From NCBI RefSeq assembly GCF_013344475.1, contig NZ_JABUOU010000007.1, positions 1 through 64,000 of the forward strand: a stretch of DNA of 64,000 nucleotides, read 5' to 3'. Positions 17,444 to 26,567 of the stretch are shown in pieces. The translations under genes were made by a program, and so were the position numbers. Below the pieces are notes generated by a model. The model had not been told where the DNA came from. It was given only the letters and a program-made list of their open reading frames with translations, and did not search any database. This DNA comes from Martelella limonii. Its GTDB lineage: Bacteria > Pseudomonadota > Alphaproteobacteria > Rhizobiales > Rhizobiaceae. Position 1 is the first letter of the stretch. Every line of letters begins with the position of its first letter.

Positions 17444-19501
17444 CTACGATTGCGACAGTGCCACCGACGCGCACGGCGCATCCAGAAGCTCCGCGAGTTC
17501 GTCATCGAGATGCATCAGGGATACCGAAACCCCCGCCATGTCGAGCGAGGTGTAATAGCGCCCGACCAGCGAGCGGGTGACCGCGATGCCGTGGGCCTTC
17601 AGCCTGCGGCGGATCCGGCCATTGAGGATATAGAGCTCCATATCCGGCGTAGCGCCGAGCGAATTGACCAGCAGCGCCACGCGGTCGCCTTCCTTCGGCA
17701 GCATCTCGTCGAGCAGCCGGTCGACCAGGAGATCGGCGGCCTGATCGGCCGTACCGATCGCGGCGCGGGCAATCCCCGGCTCGCCATGGACGCCGACACC
17801 GATTTCCATCTCGTCCGGCCCGAGCAGGAAGGTCGGCCTGCGGGTCTCGATCGATGCGCCCGGCTCCAGCGCAAGCCCCATGGTAAAGGTGCGCTGGTTG
17901 GCGCGGCGCGTTACCGCCACGCAGGCCTCCAGCGGCAGCATCCGCTCGCAGGCAGCCCCCGCAACCTTGAAGATGAACACATTGCCCGCGACCCCGCGCC
18001 GGGTCGCGCGCATCTCGCGCGGGGCAGAGGCGATATCATCGGTCGTCACCACGGCATCGACATCGATGCCCTCGGCGGCGGCCATTTCGGCGGCGATCTC
18101 GAAATTCATCACATCGCCGGAGAAATTGCCGAAGATATGCATCACGCCCGCGCCGGCATTGACGGCCCGGGTGCAGGCCAGGATCGGATCGGGGGGAGGG
18201 GCGGCAAACACATTGCCGACCACGACGGCATCGGCAAGGCCGGGGCCGACATAGCCGAAAAATCCGGGTTCATGTCCCGCGCCGCCACCGATCACAAGGC
18301 CGACCTTGCCGGGGCGCGGGGCATTCACGGAGCGCAGCGCGCGCGGCGCGCCGGGAACCGGCGCCAGGATTTCCGGATGTGCCAGAAGCGCGCTTGAAAG
18401 CGTCTCGTCAACGGCATCCTGCGGACGGTTTATGAATTTCTTGGTGTGGACCCGCTCGGGCAGTTGAGGCGCCTTGGCACCCTCCATGCGCTGCGGGCGG
18501 ATATCGACATTCTCCGAGCGCAATATGCCCCAGGCCGTGTCCACATCGGTCACCAGCACGCTGACATAGCCGCCGCGCAGCGCCGCCAGGATCGCCTGCA
18601 CCTTGTCGATGCCGCCGGCAACCGCAATGCGCTGCGGAATGGCGCGAAGCGCCGAAAGCTCAATGCCCACCGTGCGGCCATCGAGCGGTCCCGCCACGGG
18701 CTCTCCACGGGCATTGATCAGCCGCCCGGCAATGCTGCCGACCGCGGCGTGATAGTGCTCGTTGACATCGACCTTGTCGAAGAAGCCGCTGGTATGGATC
18801 GTGCTCTCGGCCCGGAGCGAGGAAATGCCGAGAAGAATCCGGTTTGCCGCGGAGAGAACGGCGAGTTGCTCGGCCAGCACCGGCTCCTCGAACAGCACGT
18901 CGCGCACCGCCTGCGACGACAGGATGGCGGGGGAGGAGAGGGGGATGCAGCGCGCATCGAGCGCCTCGGCAAGCCTGGTGGCGCAAGCCTCGGGCGTCCA
19001 TGGGATCTTTGCCGTGGTGCCGCCGGTTGCCTGCACCACGCGCATGTCCCTGAGATTGACCCGTTCGACCGCATTGGCGATCGACAGCATCGTCCGCCCC
19101 CAGGTGACCGCGATCGTATCGCCGGACTGGGCATGAAGCGCCAGCACCTGCGCGCCGGCAGCACCGAGCCGCTCCGTCAGCGTCCGTTCGCCGCCCGAAG
19201 AGGGGATCACCAGACAGTCGGCGAGGCCGAAATGTTCCTTGAGGCTCTGGGCAAGCGACAATTGCCGGAATTTTTCCGGCGCGATCTCGATCGACACGAT
19301 GCCAAGGGTACGGGCATCCGCGAGATAGGCGTTGACTGTCGGCCGCGAAATGCCCATCGCAACCGCGATGTCACCCTGCGTCATGCCTTCTTCGTAATAG
19401 AGCCAGGCAGCCCACAACAGCGGATCGCCACCGAACCGCAAGGGAAGCTGGGAACCGGACTGCCTTTCGAGTGCGGTCGCGACGCGCGGTTTTCTGGCCA
19501 T
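17444..19501 (-). CDS. SorC-type sugar-binding regulator fused to a DhaK kinase domain
   Basis: A 685-residue two-part protein. Residues 1 to about 330 form a SorC/DeoR-like regulator: a helix-turn-helix (LYYEEGMTQGDIAVAMGISRPTVNAYLADARTLGIV) and a sugar-phosphate sensing domain (GDTIAVTWGRTM, RIAVAGGIDKVQAILAALRGGYVSVLVTD). Residues about 355-685 are a full DhaK domain with LVIGGGAGHEPGFFGYVG, GNFSGDVMNFEIA containing the active-site aspartate, and GVGVHGEPG containing the histidine that binds the ketose covalently. It therefore looks catalytically competent and could pair with DhaL encoded immediately upstream (stop and start share one base, TGATG). It may sense and phosphorylate the same ketose. 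It is the last gene of the minus-strand operon 26544-17444. Confidence 0.88.
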   Translation of the reverse strand: MARKPRVATALERQSGSQLPLRFGGDPLLWAAWLYYEEGMTQGDIAVAMGISRPTVNAYLADARTLGIVSIEIAPEKFRQLSLAQSLKEHFGLADCLVIPSSGGERTLTERLGAAGAQVLALHAQSGDTIAVTWGRTMLSIANAVERVNLRDMRVVQATGGTTAKIPWTPEACATRLAEALDARCIPLSSPAILSSQAVRDVLFEEPVLAEQLAVLSAANRILLGISSLRAESTIHTSGFFDKVDVNEHYHAAVGSIAGRLINARGEPVAGPLDGRTVGIELSALRAIPQRIAVAGGIDKVQAILAALRGGYVSVLVTDVDTAWGILRSENVDIRPQRMEGAKAPQLPERVHTKKFINRPQDAVDETLSSALLAHPEILAPVPGAPRALRSVNAPRPGKVGLVIGGGAGHEPGFFGYVGPGLADAVVVGNVFAAPPPDPILACTRAVNAGAGVMHIFGNFSGDVMNFEIAAEMAAAEGIDVDAVVTTDDIASAPREMRATRRGVAGNVFIFKVAGAACERMLPLEACVAVTRRANQRTFTMGLALEPGASIETRRPTFLLGPDEMEIGVGVHGEPGIARAAIGTADQAADLLVDRLLDEMLPKEGDRVALLVNSLGATPDMELYILNGRIRRRLKAHGIAVTRSLVGRYYTSLDMAGVSVSLMHLDDELAELLDAPCASVALSQS

Positions 19502-20163
19502 CAACGGTTCTCTCGCCCGGCTGCCGCAAGAACCCATTCGCGCATTGCATCAATGAGCGCTGCTGCCGAGACTGCACCGGGATCGAGATGGCCGATGGTG
19601 CGCGCGCCAAGCCGCGCAGCCCGGCCCTTGGCCGCAACCATGCCCCGGGTGGCTTCCGCGCCTTCCTGTGCTGCAGTCGCCGCACGCTCCATGACGGCGG
19701 CAAGCGGCTCGCCCGCCTGCCGCGCATCCCGGATGGCATGGGCCGCGGGAAGCCAGGCATCGAGCATGGTCTTGTCGCCGGGAGAAGCCTTGCCGCGTTC
19801 CTCGATCCCTTCGGAAATCCCGAGCAGGATATCGGCAATCCGGTCGAATTCCACGCGCGGCTCGTCGGGCATCGCAAGACCGGCGCGCGTCAGCCCGCTT
19901 GCGTAAAGCGGACCGGTGGTGGCACCGACGGCATTGAGGAAGGAGCGCGCCGCACCCGTCAGCGCAATACGCAGCGACGGATGGTCGGCCACATCATGGG
20001 TGAGGGCGACGGCTGCTGCGGAAAATCCCTCCGCCATCGCCGTTCCATGGTCGGCATCGCCGATCGCCCCATCGAGCTCTGCAAGGTAATCGCGCTCGTC
20101 ATTCATGCGCCGCGCAAGGGCGCGAAAAAGGTCGGCGAGGGCATGGCAATCGAGATACATCAT
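19501..20163 (-). CDS. dhaL: Dihydroxyacetone kinase subunit DhaL
   Basis: An ADP/ATP-binding DhaL subunit of 220 residues. The Mg-nucleotide aspartates lie in ELDGAIGDADHGTAM, and GATTGPLYASGL, SPGDKTMLDAWLPA and RAARLGARTIGHLDPGA are the other family blocks. DhaL transfers the gamma phosphate of ATP to the ketose held on DhaK. There is no PTS-type DhaM nearby and the KTMLD block is of the ATP-dependent kind. Start codons at 20172, 20163 and 20160 are possible; 20163 puts the conserved YLDCHALADLF at the N-terminus. It lies directly behind the DhaK-DhaL fusion gene and before the regulator-DhaK fusion. Confidence 0.88.
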   Translation of the reverse strand: MMYLDCHALADLFRALARRMNDERDYLAELDGAIGDADHGTAMAEGFSAAAVALTHDVADHPSLRIALTGAARSFLNAVGATTGPLYASGLTRAGLAMPDEPRVEFDRIADILLGISEGIEERGKASPGDKTMLDAWLPAAHAIRDARQAGEPLAAVMERAATAAQEGAEATRGMVAAKGRAARLGARTIGHLDPGAVSAAALIDAMREWVLAAAGRENR

Positions 20164-20233
20164 AACCGCCATTATGCGGTGAGCATGCGGGCGAGCACAA
20201 GCGATTCCTGTGCTCGCCCGCATGGTCCTCTCA

Positions 20234-22009
20234 TCAATCCTGAAGCCGGCGGGAGAAACCGTTTCCAAGCTCGGAGAGGATCATGCAGCAGGAGGTGGCA
20301 CCGGCGTCAAGCACGCCGCGCGAGCGCTCGCCGAGCCTGCTGGCCCGGCCGATCCGCGCAACGAGATCGACGGTCGAGTCGCGGCCTTTCTCGGCGGCTT
20401 CCGCCATCTTCGAAAGGGCAGGGGAGAACCCTTCCGCCTTTGCCGCATCGAAGGCTTCAACGGCCGGCACCAGGGTGTCGATCAGCGTCTTGTCGCCAAC
20501 CTTCGCCGAACCGGTCGAGCGGACGCCTGCGAGCCCGGCATTCAGCATCACCGAAAACGCATCCGCGTCGATCGCCGTGCGGCCCTCGATCGAGGCCGCC
20601 ATCTCCTGGAACATCAGACCGTAAAGCGGGCCCATCGAGCCGCCGATTTCGGACATCAGCACGTCGGACAGCACGTTCATCGCAGCATCGATCGTCATGT
20701 CAGCAGCGGCAATGCGCTCGGCGGCCCGGCCAAAGCCCTTGGCCATGTTGATGCCGTGGTCGCCATCGCCGATCTTGCCGTCGATTTCCGAAAGCCATGC
20801 CTTGTTCTCGACGATGACCGCGGCAACTTCCTCGATGATCGCGGCATTGCCGGCATTTTTCACCGAGGGGCCTTTGATGGTTTCGGCGGCACGCGGCATG
20901 GCGGTTTCCGTCTCGGTCACCTCTTCACGCACCGTTGCCGATGTCTTGACGGCGGCGGCCCTGTGCAGTTCTGGCGCGGCATCACCTGTCTGGCTGAAGC
21001 CTGGAGCTGTGGCTTCCATGTCGAGCAGCGCCTTCATCTCGTCATCAAGCACCATCACCGAGAGCGTGGCGCCGATCATTTCGAGCGAGGTGAAGTAATT
21101 GCCGACATAGGCGCGGTAGACATTGGCCCCGCGCGCTTCGATCTCCTGCTCCATACGATCATAGAGCACATAGAGTTCGTTGACCGGCGTCGCACCGAGA
21201 CCGGAAACCAGCACTGCGACCTCGCTGCCCTCCGGCAGATCATGATCGTCCATCACGATCTTGACCATGTCGGCGGCAACGGCATTCGCCTGCTTCAGGG
21301 GTTCGACGCGGGTGCCCGGCTCGCCGTGATGGCCGATACCGACCTCCATTGTGCCAGCCTCGATCTGAAAATTCGGATGGCCGACGGCGGGCAGCGTGCA
21401 GGGGCCGAGACCGACGCCGACGGAGCGCACGCTGTCGATCGCCTTCTGGGCAGCGGCCTGCACCTCTTTCAACGAACCACCCTTGGCTGCAACCGCGCCG
21501 GCGATCTTCCACATGAAGATTTCGCCCGCAACGCCGCGGCGCTTTTCGCGCTCGGAAAGGGGCGCCGAGCAGACATCGTCATTGGCGACCACGGTCGCCA
21601 CTTCGATCCCATCCTTTTCCACCATTGCGGCGGCCATTTTGACGTTCATGTTGTCGCCGGCATAATTGCCATAGAGCACCGCAACACCCGCGCCGCCATT
21701 GGCGGCCCGCATCGCATCGGCAAAGCTCTTGGCAGTCGGCGAGGAGAACAGTTCGCCCACGGCAACGGCATCGACCATGTTGCGGCCGGTATAACCGATG
21801 AAGGCCGGCTCATGGCCGGAGCCACCGCCGGTGACGATGCCGACCTTGCCGGAAACCGGCGCTGCCTGCGATACGATCACGCGCGGATTTTCGGGGTCGA
21901 CGCGGACCAGATCACGATGGGCTTTGACGAAACCGGCAACGGTTTCATCGACCAGATCGTCCGGGTTGTTGATAAATCTCTGCATGGAAGCGACCCTATC
22001 GTTCATCAT
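20234..22009 (-). CDS. Single-chain dihydroxyacetone/erythrulose kinase (DhaK-DhaL fusion)
   Basis: A 591-residue ATP-dependent ketose kinase. Residues about 10-335 are DhaK (IVTGGGSGHEPAFIGYTG, YGNYAGDNMNVKMA, GIGHHGEPG with the covalent histidine). An alanine/threonine-rich linker follows, then DhaL from about residue 400 (EIDGKIGDGDHGINMA, GGSMGPLYGLMF, VGDKTLIDTLVPA, RASRLGERSRGVLDAGA). Homologues phosphorylate dihydroxyacetone or four-carbon ketoses such as D-erythrulose (DerK). The adjacent SDR, which resembles threitol/galactitol dehydrogenases, makes erythrulose a reasonable guess. It is separated from the SDR gene by no bases. Confidence 0.9.
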   Translation of the reverse strand: MMNDRVASMQRFINNPDDLVDETVAGFVKAHRDLVRVDPENPRVIVSQAAPVSGKVGIVTGGGSGHEPAFIGYTGRNMVDAVAVGELFSSPTAKSFADAMRAANGGAGVAVLYGNYAGDNMNVKMAAAMVEKDGIEVATVVANDDVCSAPLSEREKRRGVAGEIFMWKIAGAVAAKGGSLKEVQAAAQKAIDSVRSVGVGLGPCTLPAVGHPNFQIEAGTMEVGIGHHGEPGTRVEPLKQANAVAADMVKIVMDDHDLPEGSEVAVLVSGLGATPVNELYVLYDRMEQEIEARGANVYRAYVGNYFTSLEMIGATLSVMVLDDEMKALLDMEATAPGFSQTGDAAPELHRAAAVKTSATVREEVTETETAMPRAAETIKGPSVKNAGNAAIIEEVAAVIVENKAWLSEIDGKIGDGDHGINMAKGFGRAAERIAAADMTIDAAMNVLSDVLMSEIGGSMGPLYGLMFQEMAASIEGRTAIDADAFSVMLNAGLAGVRSTGSAKVGDKTLIDTLVPAVEAFDAAKAEGFSPALSKMAEAAEKGRDSTVDLVARIGRASRLGERSRGVLDAGATSCCMILSELGNGFSRRLQD

Positions 22010-22765
22010 TCACCGCACGGTATATCCGCCGTCGACCAGAAGGTCGGCGCCGTTGATCATGGCTGCCTCATCGGAGGCGAGGAAGACGGCAGCGGCGGCA
22101 ATTTCTTCCGGCTCGGCAAAACGCCCACTCGGGATCTGCGCCTTCATGGCCTCGCCCTTTTCGCCTTCCCAGGCCTTGCGGCCAAGATCGGTCATCACGA
22201 CCGTGGGCGAAATCGAATTGGCGGTAATGCCGTGCTTGCCCCATTCAAGCGCCAGTGTCTTGGTGACGCCGATGACGGCAAACTTGGTGGCGCAATAGGC
22301 CACATGGCCTTCGATGGCGACGGAACCCGCCTGGCTTGCCAGGTTGACGATCCGTCCGCCTTTGCCTGCGGCGATCATCGCGCGGCCAACGCTCTGGCAC
22401 ATCAGATAGGTGCCGGTGAGATTGACGGCGATGGTGCGGTCCCAGGCAGCGCGCGAAAGATCCTCGGCCGGCGCCAGATCGACGATGCCGGCGGAATTCA
22501 CCAGAATGTCGATGTCGCCAAGCTCAGCCTTCACATCGGCAATCGCCTTTTCGATGCTGTCGCTGTCGGTGACGTTGCACGCATAGGCCTTGGCGCCGGA
22601 AAGTTCCCCGGCCATGGCGCTCGCCGCATCGCGGTTCATGTCGAGAATGGCGACGCGCGCGCCCTTCGCGGCAAAGGCTGTGGCAATCGCCGCGCCGATG
22701 CCGGATGCCGCACCGGTGACGACGGCAACCTTGCCGGCAAGTGAAAATTCAGGGGAAGACGCCAT
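22010..22765 (-). CDS. SDR-family polyol dehydrogenase
   Basis: A 251-residue classical short-chain dehydrogenase with TGAASGIG (cofactor), NSAGIVD, and the active-site serine-tyrosine-lysine in NLASQAGSVAIEGHVAYCATKFAV. An aspartate at the end of the second strand (AILDMN) favours NAD over NADP. It resembles threitol, galactitol and xylitol dehydrogenases by general pattern. Lying between a sugar importer and a ketose kinase, it probably oxidises an imported polyol to the ketose. The start at 22765 follows AAAGGAC; the open frame upstream is arginine-rich shadow and contains the hairpin at 22816. Confidence 0.87.
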   Translation of the reverse strand: MASSPEFSLAGKVAVVTGAASGIGAAIATAFAAKGARVAILDMNRDAASAMAGELSGAKAYACNVTDSDSIEKAIADVKAELGDIDILVNSAGIVDLAPAEDLSRAAWDRTIAVNLTGTYLMCQSVGRAMIAAGKGGRIVNLASQAGSVAIEGHVAYCATKFAVIGVTKTLALEWGKHGITANSISPTVVMTDLGRKAWEGEKGEAMKAQIPSGRFAEPEEIAAAAVFLASDEAAMINGADLLVDGGYTVR

Positions 22766-22815
22766 GGACACGTCCTTTCTTATGGCTGCTGTGGCGGCCG
22801 GGCCGCGACGGGTGC

Positions 22816-22841
22816 GCCTGCGGCCGGCAAGGGCCGCAGGC
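22816..22841. promoter_or_regulatory. Stem-loop between the binding-protein gene and the SDR gene
   Basis: GCCTGCGGCC-N6-GGCCGCAGGC is a perfect 10-bp inverted repeat just downstream of the solute-binding-protein stop (minus strand), with no T-run. Such hairpins behind binding-protein genes commonly protect the upstream mRNA from 3' decay, raising binding-protein output relative to later genes. Confidence 0.6.
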
Positions 22842-22853
22842 AAGTCTCAATGC

Positions 22854-23849
22854 TTACTGACGCTCTTTCAGGAGTTCGTCGACATTGTCAGCCGTGACCG
22901 GCGTCCACGGAACGTTGTACTGCTTGGATTCGCCGTTGTTCCACTGCATCTGCGGATACTTTTCCCAGATACCGGAGGTCGGCTCGTAATCAGGATTGAC
23001 GGCCTTGATGGCAACGTCGATCGCGCCGAGCGCCTGGGCCTGGCCGTCCTGCAGGATCGAGTGCATGTCGCCGCGCTTGACGGCTTCGAGCGCATCGGTC
23101 ACGCCGTCGACGCCGGCAATCGAGAAGTCGCTGACATTGAGGCCGGCGGCCTTGATGGCTTCGATCGCGCCAAGGGCCATCTCATCGTTCTGGGCGATCA
23201 CGCCCTTGATGTCGCTGCCATGGGCGGTCAGCCAGTTTTCCATCAGCGACTGAGCTTCGGCGCGGCTCCAGTTGGCGGTCTGCTGTTCCAGAACCTTCAC
23301 GCCGTCGCCGCATTCGGCGAGCGCCTTCTCATTGCCTTCGCCGCGCTGGATCTGCGCGGACTGGCCGATCGGGCCTTCGATGACGACCACATCGCCCGAG
23401 CAGCTGATGTCGTCGAGAACGGCCTTGGCTTCGAGATAACCGGCTTCCACGTCGTCGGAGCCGACATAGGAGGTCAGCAGATCGGAGTTGACCTGGGTGT
23501 TGGAGCCAACGACCGGAATGCCTTCATCGGCGGCGGCCTGAACGGCGGTGGCACCGGCTTCGATGTCGATCGGGACGAAAACGATGGCGTCAAAACCCTG
23601 GGTGATCATGGTTTCGAACTGTTCCTGCTGGACCAGCGCATCGTAGCGGCCGTCGAAGATGGTGAGGTCGACCGTGCCGTCCTTTACCGACGGATGGTTC
23701 TCGGCGGCGTTCGCCCAGAGCTGCATGAACTCGGCATTGAGGCCGTAAACGGCCGCGCCGATCTTCAGCGGATCCTGCGCGCTTGCGGTGGTGGCGGCAA
23801 ATGCCGCGCCGACGAGGGCGGTGGTTGCGAGGATATTACGCAGTTTCAT
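22854..23849 (-). CDS. Sugar ABC transporter substrate-binding protein (RbsB type)
   Basis: A 331-residue periplasmic binding protein of the ribose/galactose clan. A signal peptide (about residues 1-24, ending ASAQ) precedes DPLKIGAAVYGLNAEFMQLWANAAE and AIVFVPIDIEAGATAVQAAADEGIPVVGSNTQV; hinge blocks IAQNDEMALGAIEAIKAAG and VDGVTDALEAVKRG are typical. It is followed downstream by polyol dehydrogenase and ketose kinase genes, which suggests a polyol or small ketose ligand. The ATPase and permease genes lie upstream in the same operon. Confidence 0.9.
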   Translation of the reverse strand: MKLRNILATTALVGAAFAATTASAQDPLKIGAAVYGLNAEFMQLWANAAENHPSVKDGTVDLTIFDGRYDALVQQEQFETMITQGFDAIVFVPIDIEAGATAVQAAADEGIPVVGSNTQVNSDLLTSYVGSDDVEAGYLEAKAVLDDISCSGDVVVIEGPIGQSAQIQRGEGNEKALAECGDGVKVLEQQTANWSRAEAQSLMENWLTAHGSDIKGVIAQNDEMALGAIEAIKAAGLNVSDFSIAGVDGVTDALEAVKRGDMHSILQDGQAQALGAIDVAIKAVNPDYEPTSGIWEKYPQMQWNNGESKQYNVPWTPVTADNVDELLKERQ

Positions 23850-23956
23850 GTCGGGTTTCCTCCCTTAGGTGACATGTGGATTGCCTATGCCGCGACTTTT
23901 CTAAGATCGGGGATGCGGCATCATTAACCGGCAAAGCCGGATCTCTTGGCGAGGCC

Positions 23957-24982
23957 TCAGGCCTCGCTCTTGCGGGAACGGTCCAGCATCACGGCGGCGA
24001 CGATCAGCGCGCCCTTGATGACCTGCTGGTAGTAGGATTCGACGCCAAGCAGATCGAGACCATTGTTCATCACGCCGATCAGCAGCGCGCCAATGACCGT
24101 ACCGCTGACGCGGCCGATACCGCCGGAGAGGCTGGTGCCGCCGATGACGACTGCTGCGATCGCATCCAGCTCATAGGCAACGCCTGCCTGCGGCAGCGCA
24201 GAACCGGTGCGGGCGGCGAGTACCATGCCGGCAAGGCCTGCAAGCGCGCCGGAAATGACATAGACCAGGAAGCGGATGCGGTTGACACTGAGGCCGGAGA
24301 CCTTGGCAGCGTGCGGATTGCCGCCGACGGCATAGATATGGCGGCCGAACTTGGTGCTGGTCAGCACGAAATGGGCGATCAGGAAGACGGCAGCAAACAG
24401 GATGATCGGAACCGGAAGACCGAACACGTCGCCGGTACCGATCCAGCGATAGCCATCGGTCAGCGCCGGGATCGGCCGACCGCCGGAATAGATCAGGGTC
24501 AGCCCGCGCGCTGCCGAAAGCATGCCGAGCGTGGCAACGAAGGCGGGTACCGAAAACCGCGCAACGGCCGTACCCGAGATCGCGCCCATGGCAATGCCCG
24601 CGCCGAGACCGACGAGGATCGCGAGCGGCGCGATATAGGGCGTTCCGGGAATGAAGGCCGCCGATGATGTGGTGGCGAACGAGGCGGAGACCACGCCGGC
24701 AAGGGCGACCACCGAGCCGACCGACAGATCGATGCCGCGCGTCAGGATGACAAAGGTCATGCCGATGGCGAGAATGCCGTTGATCGAGGTCTGGCGCAGC
24801 ACGTTGACGATATTGCGCGGGCTGAGGAAGTTCTCGCTGACAACGGAAAGCACGATGCAGACGAGGATCAGCGCAATCAGGATGCCGTAGCGCTGCGCGA
24901 TGGGGCCCAGCCGCTCGGTAATCGTGCGCTGCTGTTCCGTTCCGGCGCCGGCCGGGGTTTTGGCATTCTGGGTCTCTGTCAA
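23957..24982 (-). CDS. Sugar ABC transporter permease (RbsC type)
   Basis: A 341-residue permease with about eight to ten hydrophobic segments, NVLRQTSINGILAIGMTFVILTRGIDLSVGSVVALAGVV (the RbsC family hallmark) and the cytoplasmic GGNPHAAKVSGLSVNRIRFLVY loop. The start is a TTG at 24982 preceded by GGGGAGGACCAG; a frame continues upstream to 25060 but overlaps the gap after the ATPase gene and is not protein-like. It pairs with the ATPase upstream and the binding protein downstream. Confidence 0.88.
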   Translation of the reverse strand: MTETQNAKTPAGAGTEQQRTITERLGPIAQRYGILIALILVCIVLSVVSENFLSPRNIVNVLRQTSINGILAIGMTFVILTRGIDLSVGSVVALAGVVSASFATTSSAAFIPGTPYIAPLAILVGLGAGIAMGAISGTAVARFSVPAFVATLGMLSAARGLTLIYSGGRPIPALTDGYRWIGTGDVFGLPVPIILFAAVFLIAHFVLTSTKFGRHIYAVGGNPHAAKVSGLSVNRIRFLVYVISGALAGLAGMVLAARTGSALPQAGVAYELDAIAAVVIGGTSLSGGIGRVSGTVIGALLIGVMNNGLDLLGVESYYQQVIKGALIVAAVMLDRSRKSEA

Positions 24983-25065
24983 CGTCTGGTCCTCCCCGCT
25001 TGACGGGTCATCCGCGGGTGCGAGGTCGGCACATCGAGCGCCGTCCCCGTCCCGCGACACTTTTT

Positions 25066-26544
25066 CTAGGCTGCGAGATGCAGCAGTTTCTCGGCGGAAA
25101 GTTCCGCCCTGTCGAGCGCGCCGGCAACCCGGCCATCACGCATCACGATCGCGCGATCGGCCATGCCGAGCACCTCGTCGGTTTCGGAAGAAATCATGAT
25201 CACGGTTCCGCCGGCCTTGGCGAAATCGGACATGACGCGGTAGATTTCCCGCTTGGCGCCGACATCGACGCCGCGGGTGGGTTCATCGAGAAGCAGCACG
25301 CTCGGCTCCGTCAGGAACCATTTTCCGAGCACGACCTTCTGCTGGTTGCCGCCCGAAAGGCTCGACACGCCAAGCTTCAGCGATGCGGTCTTGATGTTGA
25401 GCGTATCGACCATGCGGTCGGCGGCTTCCGTTTCAGCCTTCGCCTTCATCATCAGCGGCGTCGACATCCGGTCGAGCGTGGCAAGGCACAGGTTTTCACG
25501 GACATCCCCGGTCAGAACCAGGCCCGAACCCTTGCGGTCTTCGGTCACGTAAGCGAGCCCTGCGGCAATCGCCTCGGACGGTCGCGTGATGGTCTTCTTC
25601 TCGCCATTAACCTCGATCGTGCCCTCGGTTTCATCGGAGAGACCGAAGAGCCGGTCGAAGATCTCGCTGCGCCCGGATCCCATCAGCCCGTAAAGCGCCA
25701 GGATCTCGCCGCGATGGGCCTTGAAGGAAACGTCGCGCACGCCATGGGCTGCTGACAGGCCCGTTACCGAAAGCGTCGCCTCGGCGCCCGGCGCGTTGTC
25801 CTTGACGAATTCTTCCGACAGCGGCCGTCCGACGATCAGGCTGATCAGCTTGTCCTTGTCGATATCGGCAAGCGCGCCATCCTCGATGAAGCGGCCATCG
25901 CGGAAAACGGTATAGCTGTCGCAGATGGTGAAGATTTCCGAGAGCCGGTGGCTGACATAGATAACGCCCTTGCCGCGCGCCTTCAGCGTCTTGACCGCCG
26001 CGAACAGCTGGTCGGCTTCGGCCTCGCCGAGCGCCGATGTCGGCTCGTCCATGATGATGACTTCGGCATCATAGGAAAGCGCCTTGGCGATTTCGACGAG
26101 CTGGGTCTGGGCGACCGTCAGATCCATCATCATGTCGGTGGCGCGGATGGTGAATTTCAGCCCGTCAAGCAGCTCCTGCGCACGGGCGTTCATGGTCTTG
26201 AAATCGATGCGCCCGAAGGCACCGCTCGGCTCGCGGCCGAGGAAAATGTTTTCAGCAACCGTCATTGCCGGAACCGGGCTCAGCTCCTGCTCGATGATGG
26301 AAATGCCATTGGCGAGCGCCTCGCCGGGGGATGAGAACTGGACGGGCTTGCCATTGCGCTTGATCGTGCCGCGATCGCGCGGCTGGATTCCCATGACGAT
26401 TTTGAGGAAAGTGGACTTGCCGGCGCCGTTGCCGCCGCAAAGCGCATGCACCGATCCCGGCATCAGCCGGAATGCGCCATCGATGAGCGCGGGCACCCCG
26501 GAAAACGACTTTCCGAGACCATGCACCTCAAGCAAAGCCTGCAC
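25066..26544 (-). CDS. Sugar ABC transporter ATP-binding protein (RbsA type, two ATPase domains)
   Basis: A 492-residue protein with tandem ATPase cassettes. The N-terminal one has GGNGAGKST and the C-terminal one carries SGGNQQKVVLGKW and LLLDEPTRGVDVG; the N-terminal signature is degenerate (DLTVAQTQLVEIAKAL), as usual in RbsA proteins. The start is taken as the GTG at 26544 behind GGGAGGAA; an ATG five codons earlier overlaps that Shine-Dalgarno sequence. It is the first gene of the operon and its promoter region carries several dyads. Confidence 0.9.
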   Translation of the reverse strand: MQALLEVHGLGKSFSGVPALIDGAFRLMPGSVHALCGGNGAGKSTFLKIVMGIQPRDRGTIKRNGKPVQFSSPGEALANGISIIEQELSPVPAMTVAENIFLGREPSGAFGRIDFKTMNARAQELLDGLKFTIRATDMMMDLTVAQTQLVEIAKALSYDAEVIIMDEPTSALGEAEADQLFAAVKTLKARGKGVIYVSHRLSEIFTICDSYTVFRDGRFIEDGALADIDKDKLISLIVGRPLSEEFVKDNAPGAEATLSVTGLSAAHGVRDVSFKAHRGEILALYGLMGSGRSEIFDRLFGLSDETEGTIEVNGEKKTITRPSEAIAAGLAYVTEDRKGSGLVLTGDVRENLCLATLDRMSTPLMMKAKAETEAADRMVDTLNIKTASLKLGVSSLSGGNQQKVVLGKWFLTEPSVLLLDEPTRGVDVGAKREIYRVMSDFAKAGGTVIMISSETDEVLGMADRAIVMRDGRVAGALDRAELSAEKLLHLAA

Positions 26545-26567
26545 GACAATTCCTCCCATTCACGCCT

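Noticed and set aside
20210-22744. An 844-codon plus-strand frame opposite the DhaK-DhaL and SDR genes
   Set aside because: The translation has no recognisable domains and is histidine/arginine-rich; the minus strand has intact kinase and dehydrogenase motifs.
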